Below are positions 49,413 to 58,615 of a DNA stretch of 64,000 nt, in pieces (position 1 is the first letter of the stretch; each line of letters opens with the position of its first letter). This DNA comes from Lachancea mirantina (lineage: Eukaryota > Ascomycota > Saccharomycetes > Saccharomycetales > Saccharomycetaceae), in contig LT598467.1 of the NCBI GenBank assembly GCA_900074745.1, positions 744,001 to 808,000 on the forward strand. Reading direction: 5' to 3'. The translations under genes and the position numbers were made by a program. The notes beneath the pieces are model-generated. The model ran no database searches. It saw nothing but the letters and a program-made list of their open reading frames with translations, and was not told where the DNA came from.

Positions 49413-51933
49413 TCAGACTCCAGATGTACCGAAGCTAAAGAAGAGGCCTTCGTCGGCTATAATGGGCATTTCAAGATCGATCGCTGCCTGCAAGAGATGC
49501 CGGATGAAAAAAGTTAAATGTGATCAGAAGTTTCCGAGCTGTTCGAAATGTGTGGCTGCAGACGAACCCTGCGTTTCGGTTGATCCTGCTACGGGGAAAG
49601 ATGTCCCACGTTCTTATGTTATTTACCTGGAAGACCGTGTTGAGATAATGACCAAGAAACTTCTGGAATTGGGGGTTGATGCTTCGGCCCTTCAGGGTAA
49701 TATTCCAGCAACCAGTGAGGACAGGCCTTGCGATGTCAGCTATTTTGAGGAAAAGATGAGAGCGGAGCACAAAGTGCCGGTGGATAACGCTATGGCGGGC
49801 TATATTATCAACAATGGTACCTCTATGCGGCGAGGTGTATCCACAGAAGATCGTAGTTCGCAACGCACAATGTCAAGCATCGGGAGCGACAAATCCAATG
49901 CCGCTTCTCCAATTCTCTCAGAGTTGAGCGAGTCGAGCCGAAATCTTGCAAGTCTAAGTGCAATGAAACACATCAAGAAAAAATCTCCTCTGAACAGCGC
50001 GTCAAATTCGTACCTAGGCGACTCATCGGGAATTCCTTTTGCAAAACTAATGTTTACCGCTGTGAACTTTCAACCGGAGGAAGTTCAAGACGATTCTGAA
50101 CCAGAACACTTAGAGACGTCCTCCAAAGTGAATTTCGAACTATTACATTTGCCACCGAAGCATGAGGCTGAGGAGCTGGTCTCCCAATATTTTGCGCTTT
50201 GCAACTCGCAATTGCCAATATTGCATCGAGAGCATTTCCTAAAGAAGTATTTCGAGCCTATTTACGGCACGCTGAGTGAGAATGTCTCATTGGCATCAGA
50301 TTATACTAGGATCAATAAGGACTTCAAACTTTCTAGCGCGGAAGATAGTGCTAAAGATAGTTCCGACATCCCATTATTTGAGTGGCTGTCGCAATACAAT
50401 GGTGACGAAGAGGTATCTGATAGATTCCATATTCCACTTTTTTTCATCAACATGATAATGGCCATTGGATCTTCTGCTCGATTTCTGGATACAAAAGAAG
50501 CAACATCAGTTACTTTTAAAGATCGTGCGTCGTATTTTATGGAGGCTCTTTTCTGCTCTACTGATAGGTTAGAAGCTCTTGCTGGAACTCTTCTGATTGC
50601 AGAATATTCCATAATGAGGCCCAATGTACCTGGAGTATGGTATACAATGGGATCTGCGCTGCGTTTAGCTGTAGATCTCGGGTTACATGCCGAAAAGTTG
50701 AACAGAAATTATGATCCTTTCGTTCGCGACTATCGCCGTCGACTCTTCTGGTGCACTTATTCTTTAGATCGTCAAATATGTGCTTATTTTGGGAGGCCAT
50801 TTGGGATCCCAGAAGAAAATATAAGTGCAGAATTTCCCAGCAGCTTAGATGACGGATTGATAACTACGGCGGCTGATAATATTGAAGACTACTCTTTGAT
50901 CAAGAGCACTGTTGTCTCGTATAAATCAATTTCATTGGCGTTCTTTAAGATACGAAAAATCCAGGCTCAGATAGTACAAGTGCTTTATGCGCCCAAAGGC
51001 GCGCTCCCCAAAGAGTTCGAAAATCTCGAACAATGGAGGTTTATTATGGATCATGAACTTAACAATTGGTATACTAAAGAAATACCAAAAACGCACAGGA
51101 AAATGAACTGCATCTTTAAGCCAGATTTGTTTCAACTAAATTACCACCACACGAAAGTGATGCTTTATGGCCTCTGCCCAAAAATATCACATCTGGATCG
51201 ACGTGCACACGAGGCTGTTTACGAGTCTACTAAAGGTATCATAGAGGCCTACTACAAATTATGTGTAGCCAAAGACATTAATTACACTTGGGTGGCAGTT
51301 CACAATTTATTCATGGCCGGTATGACTTTTTTGTATGCTGTACACAACGCGGATAAGAGCATAGTGGATAACGTTCACGAGCTACATCGATGGTGCGAAA
51401 AGCTTATGTATGTCCTCAAGTGTCTGATTGGAACGTGCGACGCTGCCAAAAATTGTCACAAGATTTTCAAGGTGCTATCTGCTGTTGTTCTTCAGCTCAA
51501 GGCAAAAAAGAACGCCGAGTTTGGCTCGGGCGGACCCACCAGTTTCCAACCAATTCAGGAAGAGCATCCCGAAGCAGCACCTGTCCATGAAACGAAAGAG
51601 GAGGATCTTGTTCAACCCCTTGAGTCCTTTGCTCCTTCGTTTGCAAACGACGTTGCTTTGGATCAATTTTTCCAAGAACTGAATCGTCTTTCACCTTCAT
51701 CGGACGGAAGCCGAAATGCTGTTCCGCTTTCAAATTTTAATTCCCCTGGAGGCAGCAGAGAAACTCCATCTAATGGTATTGGTCTCGATCTTCCTGTGGG
51801 TGATCCACGCACGAGCATGAACAAGAGTATTGAGAAAAGAAAACTTTCAAAAGATGGTCAAAAAGTATATGAGATGATCAATCAAGTAAGCGCAGATACT
51901 ATTTGGGACCAGTTTTTCAAGGGTCCTGTTTAA
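49378..51933 (+). CDS. PPR1: pyrimidine pathway regulator Ppr1
   Basis: An 851-residue zinc-cluster activator (904 in S. cerevisiae). The Zn2Cys6 cluster has cysteines at 38, 41, 48, 55, 58 and 65 (ACKRCRMKKVKCDQ...SCSKC). It is followed by the very conserved linker and coiled coil VDPATGKDVPRSYVIYLEDRVEIMTKKL and GNIPATSEDRP. The fungal-specific middle homology region (about 270-600) contains YTMGSALRLAVDLGLH and YRRRLFWCTYSLDRQICAYFGRP. Ppr1 activates URA1, URA3, URA4 and URA10 in response to orotate or dihydroorotate. The frame to 49354 starts with GTG; the ATG is 49378. Orthologue of YLR014C. Confidence 0.95.
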   Translation: MGIAREREEDFDQTPDVPKLKKRPSSAIMGISRSIAACKRCRMKKVKCDQKFPSCSKCVAADEPCVSVDPATGKDVPRSYVIYLEDRVEIMTKKLLELGVDASALQGNIPATSEDRPCDVSYFEEKMRAEHKVPVDNAMAGYIINNGTSMRRGVSTEDRSSQRTMSSIGSDKSNAASPILSELSESSRNLASLSAMKHIKKKSPLNSASNSYLGDSSGIPFAKLMFTAVNFQPEEVQDDSEPEHLETSSKVNFELLHLPPKHEAEELVSQYFALCNSQLPILHREHFLKKYFEPIYGTLSENVSLASDYTRINKDFKLSSAEDSAKDSSDIPLFEWLSQYNGDEEVSDRFHIPLFFINMIMAIGSSARFLDTKEATSVTFKDRASYFMEALFCSTDRLEALAGTLLIAEYSIMRPNVPGVWYTMGSALRLAVDLGLHAEKLNRNYDPFVRDYRRRLFWCTYSLDRQICAYFGRPFGIPEENISAEFPSSLDDGLITTAADNIEDYSLIKSTVVSYKSISLAFFKIRKIQAQIVQVLYAPKGALPKEFENLEQWRFIMDHELNNWYTKEIPKTHRKMNCIFKPDLFQLNYHHTKVMLYGLCPKISHLDRRAHEAVYESTKGIIEAYYKLCVAKDINYTWVAVHNLFMAGMTFLYAVHNADKSIVDNVHELHRWCEKLMYVLKCLIGTCDAAKNCHKIFKVLSAVVLQLKAKKNAEFGSGGPTSFQPIQEEHPEAAPVHETKEEDLVQPLESFAPSFANDVALDQFFQELNRLSPSSDGSRNAVPLSNFNSPGGSRETPSNGIGLDLPVGDPRTSMNKSIEKRKLSKDGQKVYEMINQVSADTIWDQFFKGPV

Positions 51934-52242
51934 AATTTGTCCAGTTTTTTGCGTTGATGGAGTACTGGTTTGGACACAGGTGGGTTAACCGGGTTAGAAT
52001 ATTAATCGACAAGTGAAATAATTAACAGGATTAACAGAAGGATAGCTCACTGCTGCGATAGCAGAGTAGCTACGTTATGTAATTTCACCGAACTTCCATC
52101 TCTTACCCATATAATACAACAGACTGTCATAAATTCAAAAAGATAATAAAGAACTAGCATGCTGTGGTAATAACCATTTGATGACTCCTTAGGGTTTCAA
52201 AATTGAAGTCCAGCCACGAGACAAAAGGGTGCGCAAACACTA
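51934..52242. other. intergenic PPR1 / DsbA-like 3' ends
   Basis: About 310 bases between convergent stops. No feature seen. Confidence 0.5.
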
Positions 52243-52866
52243 TCACATCTGCATCCTGAGGATTTTCACAACATCCTCTGCAGAAGTGCTGCTCTCAATG
52301 GCTGGTAGAATAACACCATTTACAGCAACAGAAGGAGTGACGTGTACACCGTTCTGGCGCTGGTACCGTACAAAATACTTTAGATCGTTGGTGACAGCAT
52401 TTCCGCCATTTTTCGCTTCTCCGCCGCTGTTTTTGATCTCTATCAAATCATAGATTTGTGAAGCGGGTACACCTGCATGTTTTTCGGCAAATTGCGCCAA
52501 TCCCTGACCAATTTGACTCCTGCTTTTCTCAAAAGTGGGTTCGTCGAACCATTTGGTCTGCCCTTCGAAAAGCCTGCGGGAGAATTCGATCATGTTGTCA
52601 GGCGACAGACGCGCCACCGCAAGACCTGCTTCGTGCATATAGCATGACGACGCATGCCAAGGCTGAGGTACCTGAATCAATTGAAACTGGAAGCTATCAG
52701 CACCTAATTGTTTTTGGATTTCTGGAATTACGCTATCATACCAATTCAAAAATAACTTGCTGCTGAAAGGGCAACAGTAGTCAAGATAAAGCTCGACCGT
52801 GACCACAGATGGTGATCTCGAAGGGTAGATGGTGTGGGACTTAAAAAATCTTGGAGCAAGAGGCAT
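52243..52866 (-). CDS. DsbA-family thioredoxin-fold protein
   Basis: A 207-residue protein. After a short beta strand (VTVELYLDYCCPFSSKLFLNWY, about residues 21-42) comes a helical insertion and a terminal strand with the cis-proline loop GVHVTPSVAVNGVILPAI (about 173-190), the layout of DsbA/2-hydroxychromene-isomerase-like proteins. The usual CxxC site is replaced by CCPF, so redox activity is uncertain. No signal peptide or membrane segment. I know of no clear S. cerevisiae counterpart; related proteins occur in other fungi. ATG at 52864-52866. The gene is next to the transposon relic, 100 bp from its left end. Confidence 0.8.
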   Translation of the reverse strand: MPLAPRFFKSHTIYPSRSPSVVTVELYLDYCCPFSSKLFLNWYDSVIPEIQKQLGADSFQFQLIQVPQPWHASSCYMHEAGLAVARLSPDNMIEFSRRLFEGQTKWFDEPTFEKSRSQIGQGLAQFAEKHAGVPASQIYDLIEIKNSGGEAKNGGNAVTNDLKYFVRYQRQNGVHVTPSVAVNGVILPAIESSTSAEDVVKILRMQM

Positions 52867-52965
52867 TTCCTTATAGGCTTGGAGTTTACTGTACTCTCCC
52901 TATCTTTATCGTCAGTACCCCCTTTCAACAAGTGCTACTATTAATGTAATCATCACAGACTTGAC

Positions 52966-52977
52966 CAGTGACCAGTG
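52966..52977 (+). repeat. left terminal inverted repeat of hAT relic
   Basis: CAGTGACCAGTG, followed by GAGTTACCCGGGTGAC. Starts with CA, as hAT ends usually do. Confidence 0.55.
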
Positions 52978-53012
52978 AGTTACCCGGGTGACAGTGTCTG
53001 CATACTGGGTCA

Positions 53013-55140
53013 CTAGCAGCAAGTAACGAGCAGCCTGACGTTCTTCGTGGTCGTAAAAAAGCGATTGAAGTGGTGAACTACGTTTGAATTAGCACTAACA
53101 GATTTTCGCGGCAATAGTAATAATTTTATCAAGAAGTCATCGTCAAGTTTCGACGTCAGCGATGAGTGATTTGCCGTTGAGGTCTTCTCCCAGGCAAGTC
53201 CCCTGATCTTCATGCGAACTTCCTTGCGCTTTTGCACAATTCTGTAATTTTATTTTATCATTTAGTTGGCACTTGATATCAGGATTTCATTCAACGATCA
53301 AGCTTTCCATCAGTGGGTTTTGAAAAGGGCGATCCAGATCGTCGCCAAGCCCAATGTCAGAAGCCGACATATATTCCAGCTCTTCCTCAGAATCTATTTC
53401 TCTATCCATTGGCATTATGGGGGCCGGTTTGTAAAATCCAATTGCGTCAACCGAACCCTGAGCACCATTTACGTGCGGAGGTCTGGTATACTTTTAATTT
53501 CGTCGGGTTATTGATATTCCAGATCATGCTGTTTGAAATGCGTTTTGATTAAGCTTTCCAATGAAGGCAGCTTCTTTGAGCATCTTCATGGTGCGTAACC
53601 TCATGAAGTTTCTCAACTTTTGCGCTGGAAACAACCAAGAGAAAGGTGCATTGGGCCTAAAGAAATTTAGATAACCCATGTTGCTGCCAAAGCACAATTT
53701 TTGTCTGCTTCTTGCAAAACGATTGACTACTCAACAACGAAAAGTCGATACCCGTTTGTTTGGCCTTCATGTTCTTCATTTTCAAGGTATCCTGCGCACC
53801 TTTTTGGTAGTGTCTTAAGGCATGATAAACTCTCAAACCATTTGGTAGGTCAGTCTACTTCCTCGATTTGCATGGCTAGCGATAACTGCATCAATGGCCG
53901 AATTCCGACGAATGATTTCGAAAAATCAATGTCGCGCCTGTCAAGAGCAGATACGTTTCGCAGATGTGGAGTGATGACGTCTTTTTCGCTTTCAGCGAAT
54001 CTGGCAAACCAACTTCCGTAGGCCGAGAAGTTCAATGAATACGTCAATCTGTCCCAATTGTGGCATCAATCGGTTGGGAGATTTAAAGGTCTTATAAAAA
54101 CATTCGCCTCCTTCGATATGTTGATTTTTATAGAAAAGATGAGTAACTTAACTTTTGTCGGCTTAGATTTTGCCATAAGCTCGACAGAAAACAGTATTTA
54201 GCTTTGATTGAGACAAAATCTTCTGAAATTGACAATTGAGAGCACACCTTACGTACCGCGTGCCACCAAAAAGGTTAGAAGCTGAAGGCCTTAAATCAAA
54301 GCATATTGTAAATCAGGTAAGAATGCAGCAAGCATTCTTTTGTTGCGTTACCCATCATGACTGTTGCCACCTCCATCAAGTTAAACTCTTTCATTAAACT
54401 GGCAAAAACCTTACAGAGAACTTTACCGTCGTGTTTCCTCCTTTTGAGACTTATCAAGTCCAGAAAGTGTACGCCATAGGGTTTGTGCCCGAATTGTAAA
54501 TTTAGCAAAATATTTTCATTCATTAAAGAGCGTAAAGGTTCAGTTTTTTTCGTGAGAGTAGTTCTTGATTGGATAAAGGAAGCTGAGACATATCTTTTGC
54601 CGGTTCTTCTTCAAGAAGACGTTTGCACAAAGCTGAAAGGCAACAACCCTTCAATCGCGATATTGCGGTCCCGAGCGCTTTTGGGCTAAGCTTGTATTCT
54701 TTATTGATCGATTGCAATAGTCTGAGGGATATTCTGGTCAGCGCAGGCATAGACACCGGAATGAACGTTGCGTACACGCTTTGCCATACTCCCTGTAGAC
54801 TTATCTTCAGAATATCATTTTCTACAATATCTTAATTTGGCAATCTGGCCACCATTTGCGGTAAAAAGCTCAATGAGGGGCTTCAACGTGGATTTGCCCA
54901 TCTAGTTGCTCGAGTTAAATTTCATTTCCTTTTCGCTGAGAGGCTTTGTCGGGTTCTTCCTATGAGTTGACTCGAGGCTATTAGCGCTCAAGCTCTCGGT
55001 GGCTTTTGCCAAACCCGGCAAACATTGCTGGACGATATGTTACCGTATTTCTTGGCCGCTGACGCTTTATGCTGACAATCTCTCCGCTCTTGACGCCAAA
55101 CTTTCGATCTAAATCGTTCATTACCTTAATGACATGGGTA
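53013..55140 (-). pseudogene. hAT transposase, broken by stops and frameshifts
   Basis: Read on the minus strand from 55140 down, pieces in different frames resemble consecutive parts of a hAT transposase. First is a region VENDILK...VYATFIPVSMPALTR...INKEYKLS (about 54810-54680), like the VEN...PSR-type segment before the catalytic core. Next is ILLNLQFGHKPYGVH...HDGKVLCKVFASLMKEFNLMEVATVMMGNAT (about 54515-54340), corresponding to the H-x-x-x-N/K...TDNAS segment. Last is EEVD-stop-PTKWFESLSCLKTL (about 53860-53800), matching the D-x-x-T-R-W-N-S motif with a Trp-to-stop change. At least three stops and two frame changes separate them, so no functional protein can be made. Confidence 0.6.
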
Positions 55141-55242
55141 AACTTACAAGCGTACCAAATAAGGAGTCACTGGCACACAAAGAGATTTACTAATGAGGAT
55201 TCATAGAAAGTTCCCACCGTCTGGTTAAATCAGAATCATCAA

Positions 55243-55254
55243 CACTGGTCATTG
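55243..55254 (-). repeat. right terminal inverted repeat of hAT relic
   Basis: CACTGGTCATTG on the plus strand is the complement of the left end with one mismatch. It lies 116 bp past the ARP7 stop. Confidence 0.55.
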
Positions 55255-55369
55255 TTAGCGTTCAACTCCAAGTTCGTCGTTAGAGGCCTCGCTAGCGTTC
55301 TTTAAGCGATTATTGAAGTCTATAATTGTAGTATTTTGAGCGTTCTTGTTCACAGTTGCAATGCTGACT

Positions 55370-56557
55370 TCATTTTGTGGATGACCCATTGGCGCTTTCT
55401 TGTTTATAACTGTTCCGAGAAGTCCATTCACCAAGGTCCCAAGACGGTAGATTGGCCATTGTAACACCGCCATGCCAACTCTGAAGCTTCCTGTCCAGAA
55501 CCAAGGGATTGGCAAACGAAGACAACTTGTATTGCGGGAATTGGTACCTGAGCTCATTAACAACACGTTGCTCTAGGCCGGGAAGTAACGAAGTGGATCC
55601 TGTTATCACAATATTGGTCAGCAACGTGTTGTGAATTTGCTCTGGCGACACCACATTTGTTGACGTTGACGAGCCCATGCTAGAGGAAGCACCGGCTTTT
55701 TTCACAGCAGTTCCCACAATTTCCGTTAAACCTTCGCCTGGCGGGTAGTGCGACGAAGCTAAATGCGGTTGGAAAAGGTACTCTGCAACTTGACAACATT
55801 CCTTTTGCGTAAAGGACAGAGTTTGCCGTTTTTTGTAAAGGAAATTTCTGATGTAGTTCATGCCCATGACGTCCAAATTCATGGCTTCGAGTTCCTGGAG
55901 CTTTGATGGCGATACTTGTAGCATGTAAGCTTTGAAATCCTTGATCCATGACGCTGAGTCGCGCCAAACGTCTAATGATGATACAGTCGACGACTCGGAA
56001 GCATCTCTTTTAGCACTTACCAGCTCGTTCACCTGAAAGTCCAAGAAATTTCCAGCAAACCTGGACCGCGTCACCGCGCTTTTCAGCACGCTACCGTCCA
56101 CGATAGGTGTGACAGTACTTTTCGCAGCCCCAATGTCGACCACCAGAGCCGTATTTCTGCCAAGCGACAAGGCTACGGCCAACGGCTCCAGAACCATCTG
56201 AAAAACTGGCACCTTCAAAGTTTCCAGCGCCAATTTCAAATACTGCGTGCGAGCCGTCTCGCTTATATCAGGGGCCACAGTCACAACCAGCGCCTGTTCT
56301 TCCGGATTCGCTTGCAATTGATCTTCCAAAATCCATCTCCATTGCGCTGCGAGCGCGTCCCAATTGTACGGCACTCCCTGATCGTCCAAAATTGTATAAA
56401 CCGCACCTTCTTCTGCCAACATCATCTCGTTGTACCCAAACAAAAATGTACCATCATTCCTTTGCAAATAGCTCGAGGGACACACCACCTGTGGTAAATC
56501 GCGATTGCTGAATCCAGCTATAGTAGTATGAGTGCCATTGTGGATCACAATCGTCAT
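55370..56557 (-). CDS. ARP7: actin-related protein Arp7
   Basis: A 395-residue divergent actin-fold protein, shorter than S. cerevisiae Arp7 (477) through smaller insertions. Matches include VIHNGTHTTIAGFSN at the start, YNWDALAAQWRW, VPVFQMVLEPLAVALSLGRNTALVVDIGA, NIVITGSTSLLPGLEQRVVNEL and MANLPSWDLGEW. The ATP-binding loops of actin are only partly kept, as is normal for Arp7. It pairs with Arp9 on the HSA helix of the SWI/SNF and RSC remodellers. I prefer the ATG at 56555-56557 (MTIVIHNG); an upstream ATG at 56621-56623 would add 22 unconserved residues. Orthologue of YPR034W; divergent from EAF6 with about 100 bp between ATGs. Confidence 0.95.
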   Translation of the reverse strand: MTIVIHNGTHTTIAGFSNRDLPQVVCPSSYLQRNDGTFLFGYNEMMLAEEGAVYTILDDQGVPYNWDALAAQWRWILEDQLQANPEEQALVVTVAPDISETARTQYLKLALETLKVPVFQMVLEPLAVALSLGRNTALVVDIGAAKSTVTPIVDGSVLKSAVTRSRFAGNFLDFQVNELVSAKRDASESSTVSSLDVWRDSASWIKDFKAYMLQVSPSKLQELEAMNLDVMGMNYIRNFLYKKRQTLSFTQKECCQVAEYLFQPHLASSHYPPGEGLTEIVGTAVKKAGASSSMGSSTSTNVVSPEQIHNTLLTNIVITGSTSLLPGLEQRVVNELRYQFPQYKLSSFANPLVLDRKLQSWHGGVTMANLPSWDLGEWTSRNSYKQESANGSSTK

Positions 56558-56660
56558 CTTTGATATGTTACTTGGCTTCGGTTTTTGGTTTAATAACAAC
56601 AAGGTGTCTTGAAGATTTTTCATTATTATCTACAAGAAGCTTTGAACAACTACTATATAC

Positions 56661-56957
56661 ATGGAAGAACAGAAACTCGAGTACAATAAGCTCAAATTAG
56701 AGCTCAAAGCAGCGATTGAGGAACGCAAGGAGCAGGAAAAGGAGTGGGATCGTCTACAACAGGAGATATTTGACAAAGAAACAGAGTATTTGGGTGGAAA
56801 TAGCTCAAGTTATCACGGAACTATCATCAAGGGTTTTGACGGGTTTGGCAAACATACGCACGAATCGTCGCAGAACTTCAGTGATAAAGATCGGATTTTT
56901 TCGCTGAGCAGTTCTCTGTTTGTGAAACAGTTGGAAGGATTACAAGAAGAAGAGTGA
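56661..56957 (+). CDS. EAF6: NuA4/NuA3 subunit Eaf6
   Basis: A 98-residue protein (113 in S. cerevisiae). An N-terminal coiled coil (about residues 3-45, [35 protein letters not shown]) is followed by the conserved tail [13 protein letters not shown]...[14 protein letters not shown]. Eaf6 is a small subunit shared by the NuA4 and NuA3 histone acetyltransferases. It is squeezed between a divergent ARP7 and a downstream AIM24 whose ATG is 13 bp after this stop. Orthologue of YJR082C, which is near AIM24 in S. cerevisiae also. Confidence 0.93.
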   Translation: MEEQKLEYNKLKLELKAAIEERKEQEKEWDRLQQEIFDKETEYLGGNSSSYHGTIIKGFDGFGKHTHESSQNFSDKDRIFSLSSSLFVKQLEGLQEEE

Positions 56958-56970
56958 AATCGAAATTATA

Positions 56971-58182
56971 ATGGTAAGAGTCTTGACAATGCGACGGTCT
57001 ATATCGTTGATGCGTCCGAATCCGGGCACCATTGTTCCAGCTGCTGTGATTAAGGCCAGGAGCGGATCACAATCGCACCTTCAGGTCACGGACACAGAGC
57101 CCCTTTTCGCGAAAACTGACAATTTGCTCAGCACTCGGTGCCGAATTTTGGGTCAGCCGCCAACGCTTGCGTCGGTGAGTGTACCTGCTTCTGTGCCGTT
57201 CTATGTGCGTCGTGGATGTCTTGTATCCATTTCTGATGCACCCGACGTTATTCTGTCACATACCTGGGCTGGGCCTGTAACTAAGTTTCTCAGATACGGG
57301 TCACTGAGACCCGCATTGTACCATGAAATCGTGGCTCCCGAACAGTTCAATGCTCTTGTTGCGCCAAACGTTGGTGCGGCCTGGCTGGGAGCGTCTGTTG
57401 CGGCCTGGCTCGGAGTATCCGCTACGCCGTTTCGAACGCTTTGTTTGCTGGATCTGGATGGTACAAGCGACTGGTGCGTTTTTGGACGCGATGCGGTCAT
57501 TGCGTATGAGCGCAATACATCGCTTGAAGTCCGCGACCGGCCCCTTTTCAGCTTGAGTGGCGTAGGCGGGAAACATACGGCGCTACCGGCCAAGCACCAA
57601 ATCATACAGGGCCGCGGTAACATCCTGCTTAGCGGTGCGGGCTCTGTTTACACGATAACACTGGACACAGCGGAAGACGACACAATCTTGCGGAGTGAGC
57701 ATTTGCTCGGGATCAGTGGTACTTCCCGGGCCGAAATCGCCTCTGCGATCACCACGGACTTCTCCTGCATTGAAGCCGGAACGTCCCGTCAAACAGCGGT
57801 CTCTACGGAGGTAGAAAACGAGAGCGAATTCGATCTGAAGCAATTCGTGTCAATGACCAAAAACGGCATAGTAGCGACATGGAACTACGCGAAACGGGTC
57901 TACTCTAATTACATCAATGGCACGACCAAATTTTTAAGGATCAAGGGACCAAGAACCATTCTAGTTCAGAGCTCTTACAACGCTTTTTTGCCTGCTACTC
58001 CTATGTCTCGTCCGCGTATTGAAGGAACGACAATACCTCCACACGAGTCCACACCAAAAGCCGGTCCCGACACGTACCTGAACTACGTAACCGTCTCTAG
58101 GGACGGTTCCGTCGAATTCAAAAGCACGCCCAACTTTCAACGGGTCGTCCACGAAATTGAAGAACGGGGCAGAAACAAATGA
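56971..58182 (+). CDS. AIM24: mitochondrial protein Aim24
   Basis: A 403-residue protein (394 in S. cerevisiae). The N-terminus (MVRVLTMRRSISLMRP) is basic and lacks acids, as in a mitochondrial presequence; a second ATG eight codons in (56992) could be used. The AIM24/TraT-B-like beta-rich core shows VPFYVRRGCLVSIS, LLDLDGTSDWCVFGRDAVIAYE.TSLEVR, KHQIIQGRGNILLSGAGSVYTITL and KFLRIKGPRTILVQSS. Aim24 is an inner-membrane protein linked to MICOS stability and respiratory-chain supercomplexes. The start is only 13 bp after the EAF6 stop. Orthologue of YJR080C. Confidence 0.92.
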   Translation: MVRVLTMRRSISLMRPNPGTIVPAAVIKARSGSQSHLQVTDTEPLFAKTDNLLSTRCRILGQPPTLASVSVPASVPFYVRRGCLVSISDAPDVILSHTWAGPVTKFLRYGSLRPALYHEIVAPEQFNALVAPNVGAAWLGASVAAWLGVSATPFRTLCLLDLDGTSDWCVFGRDAVIAYERNTSLEVRDRPLFSLSGVGGKHTALPAKHQIIQGRGNILLSGAGSVYTITLDTAEDDTILRSEHLLGISGTSRAEIASAITTDFSCIEAGTSRQTAVSTEVENESEFDLKQFVSMTKNGIVATWNYAKRVYSNYINGTTKFLRIKGPRTILVQSSYNAFLPATPMSRPRIEGTTIPPHESTPKAGPDTYLNYVTVSRDGSVEFKSTPNFQRVVHEIEERGRNK

Positions 58183-58615
58183 GAGGCGCACACTCGCACT
58201 CGTCGAAAGACTCATACATATTCTTATAGGCACTCTAAGACTTAAAAGTACATAAAGAAATAGTTTTCAAACTTCAAATTAACATTTATCTCGTTGGGCG
58301 ATGCCAGTCCTGACTATGTTAGTCTTACGCTGAGCTTATAGACTCATTGGGCAAGAGCTATGAGATTCTTAATTAACATAAATCACGTGACTACTATACT
58401 TACAGGCGACTTACTCAAATCGGTACCCGTTCCGTATAAAGACACCTACTCGTTTGTTACTCATTAGTCGTTAAATGTTACTTAAGTAAGTCATTATGAA
58501 CGTGAGGACTGAGAGGATATCACGTGGTCACTTTGCCAAATTTTTCATCAGTCACCTTTAGATGACATGAAAAATGGGAACTTGGAAGAGTAGATTGTCT
58601 CTATCAAATGCTTGA
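58183..58615. other. intergenic AIM24-HTS1 (HTS1 promoter)
   Basis: About 430 bases. It holds two CACGTG E-boxes (58384-58389 with flanks AATCACGTGA, and 58521-58526). No RNA gene seen. Confidence 0.5.

Larger units (their letters stand above)
52966..55254 (-). mobile_element. decayed hAT-type DNA transposon
   Basis: About 2.29 kb bounded by imperfect terminal inverted repeats (CAGTGACCAGTG left, CAATGACCAGTG read inward from the right; 11 of 12 match). The interior holds minus-strand fragments of a transposase in shifted frames. The length suits an autonomous hAT element. The expected 8-bp target duplication is not visible (GACTTGAC left, TTAGCGTT right), consistent with age or with a wrongly placed end. 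hAT families called Rover and Roamer are known from Saccharomycetaceae including Lachancea; family assignment here is not possible by eye. Confidence 0.6.

Noticed and set aside
58384-58526. CACGTG as CDEI of a point centromere
   Set aside because: No 80-100 bp AT-rich CDEII or CCGAA-type CDEIII follows either E-box; the spacer has mixed composition.
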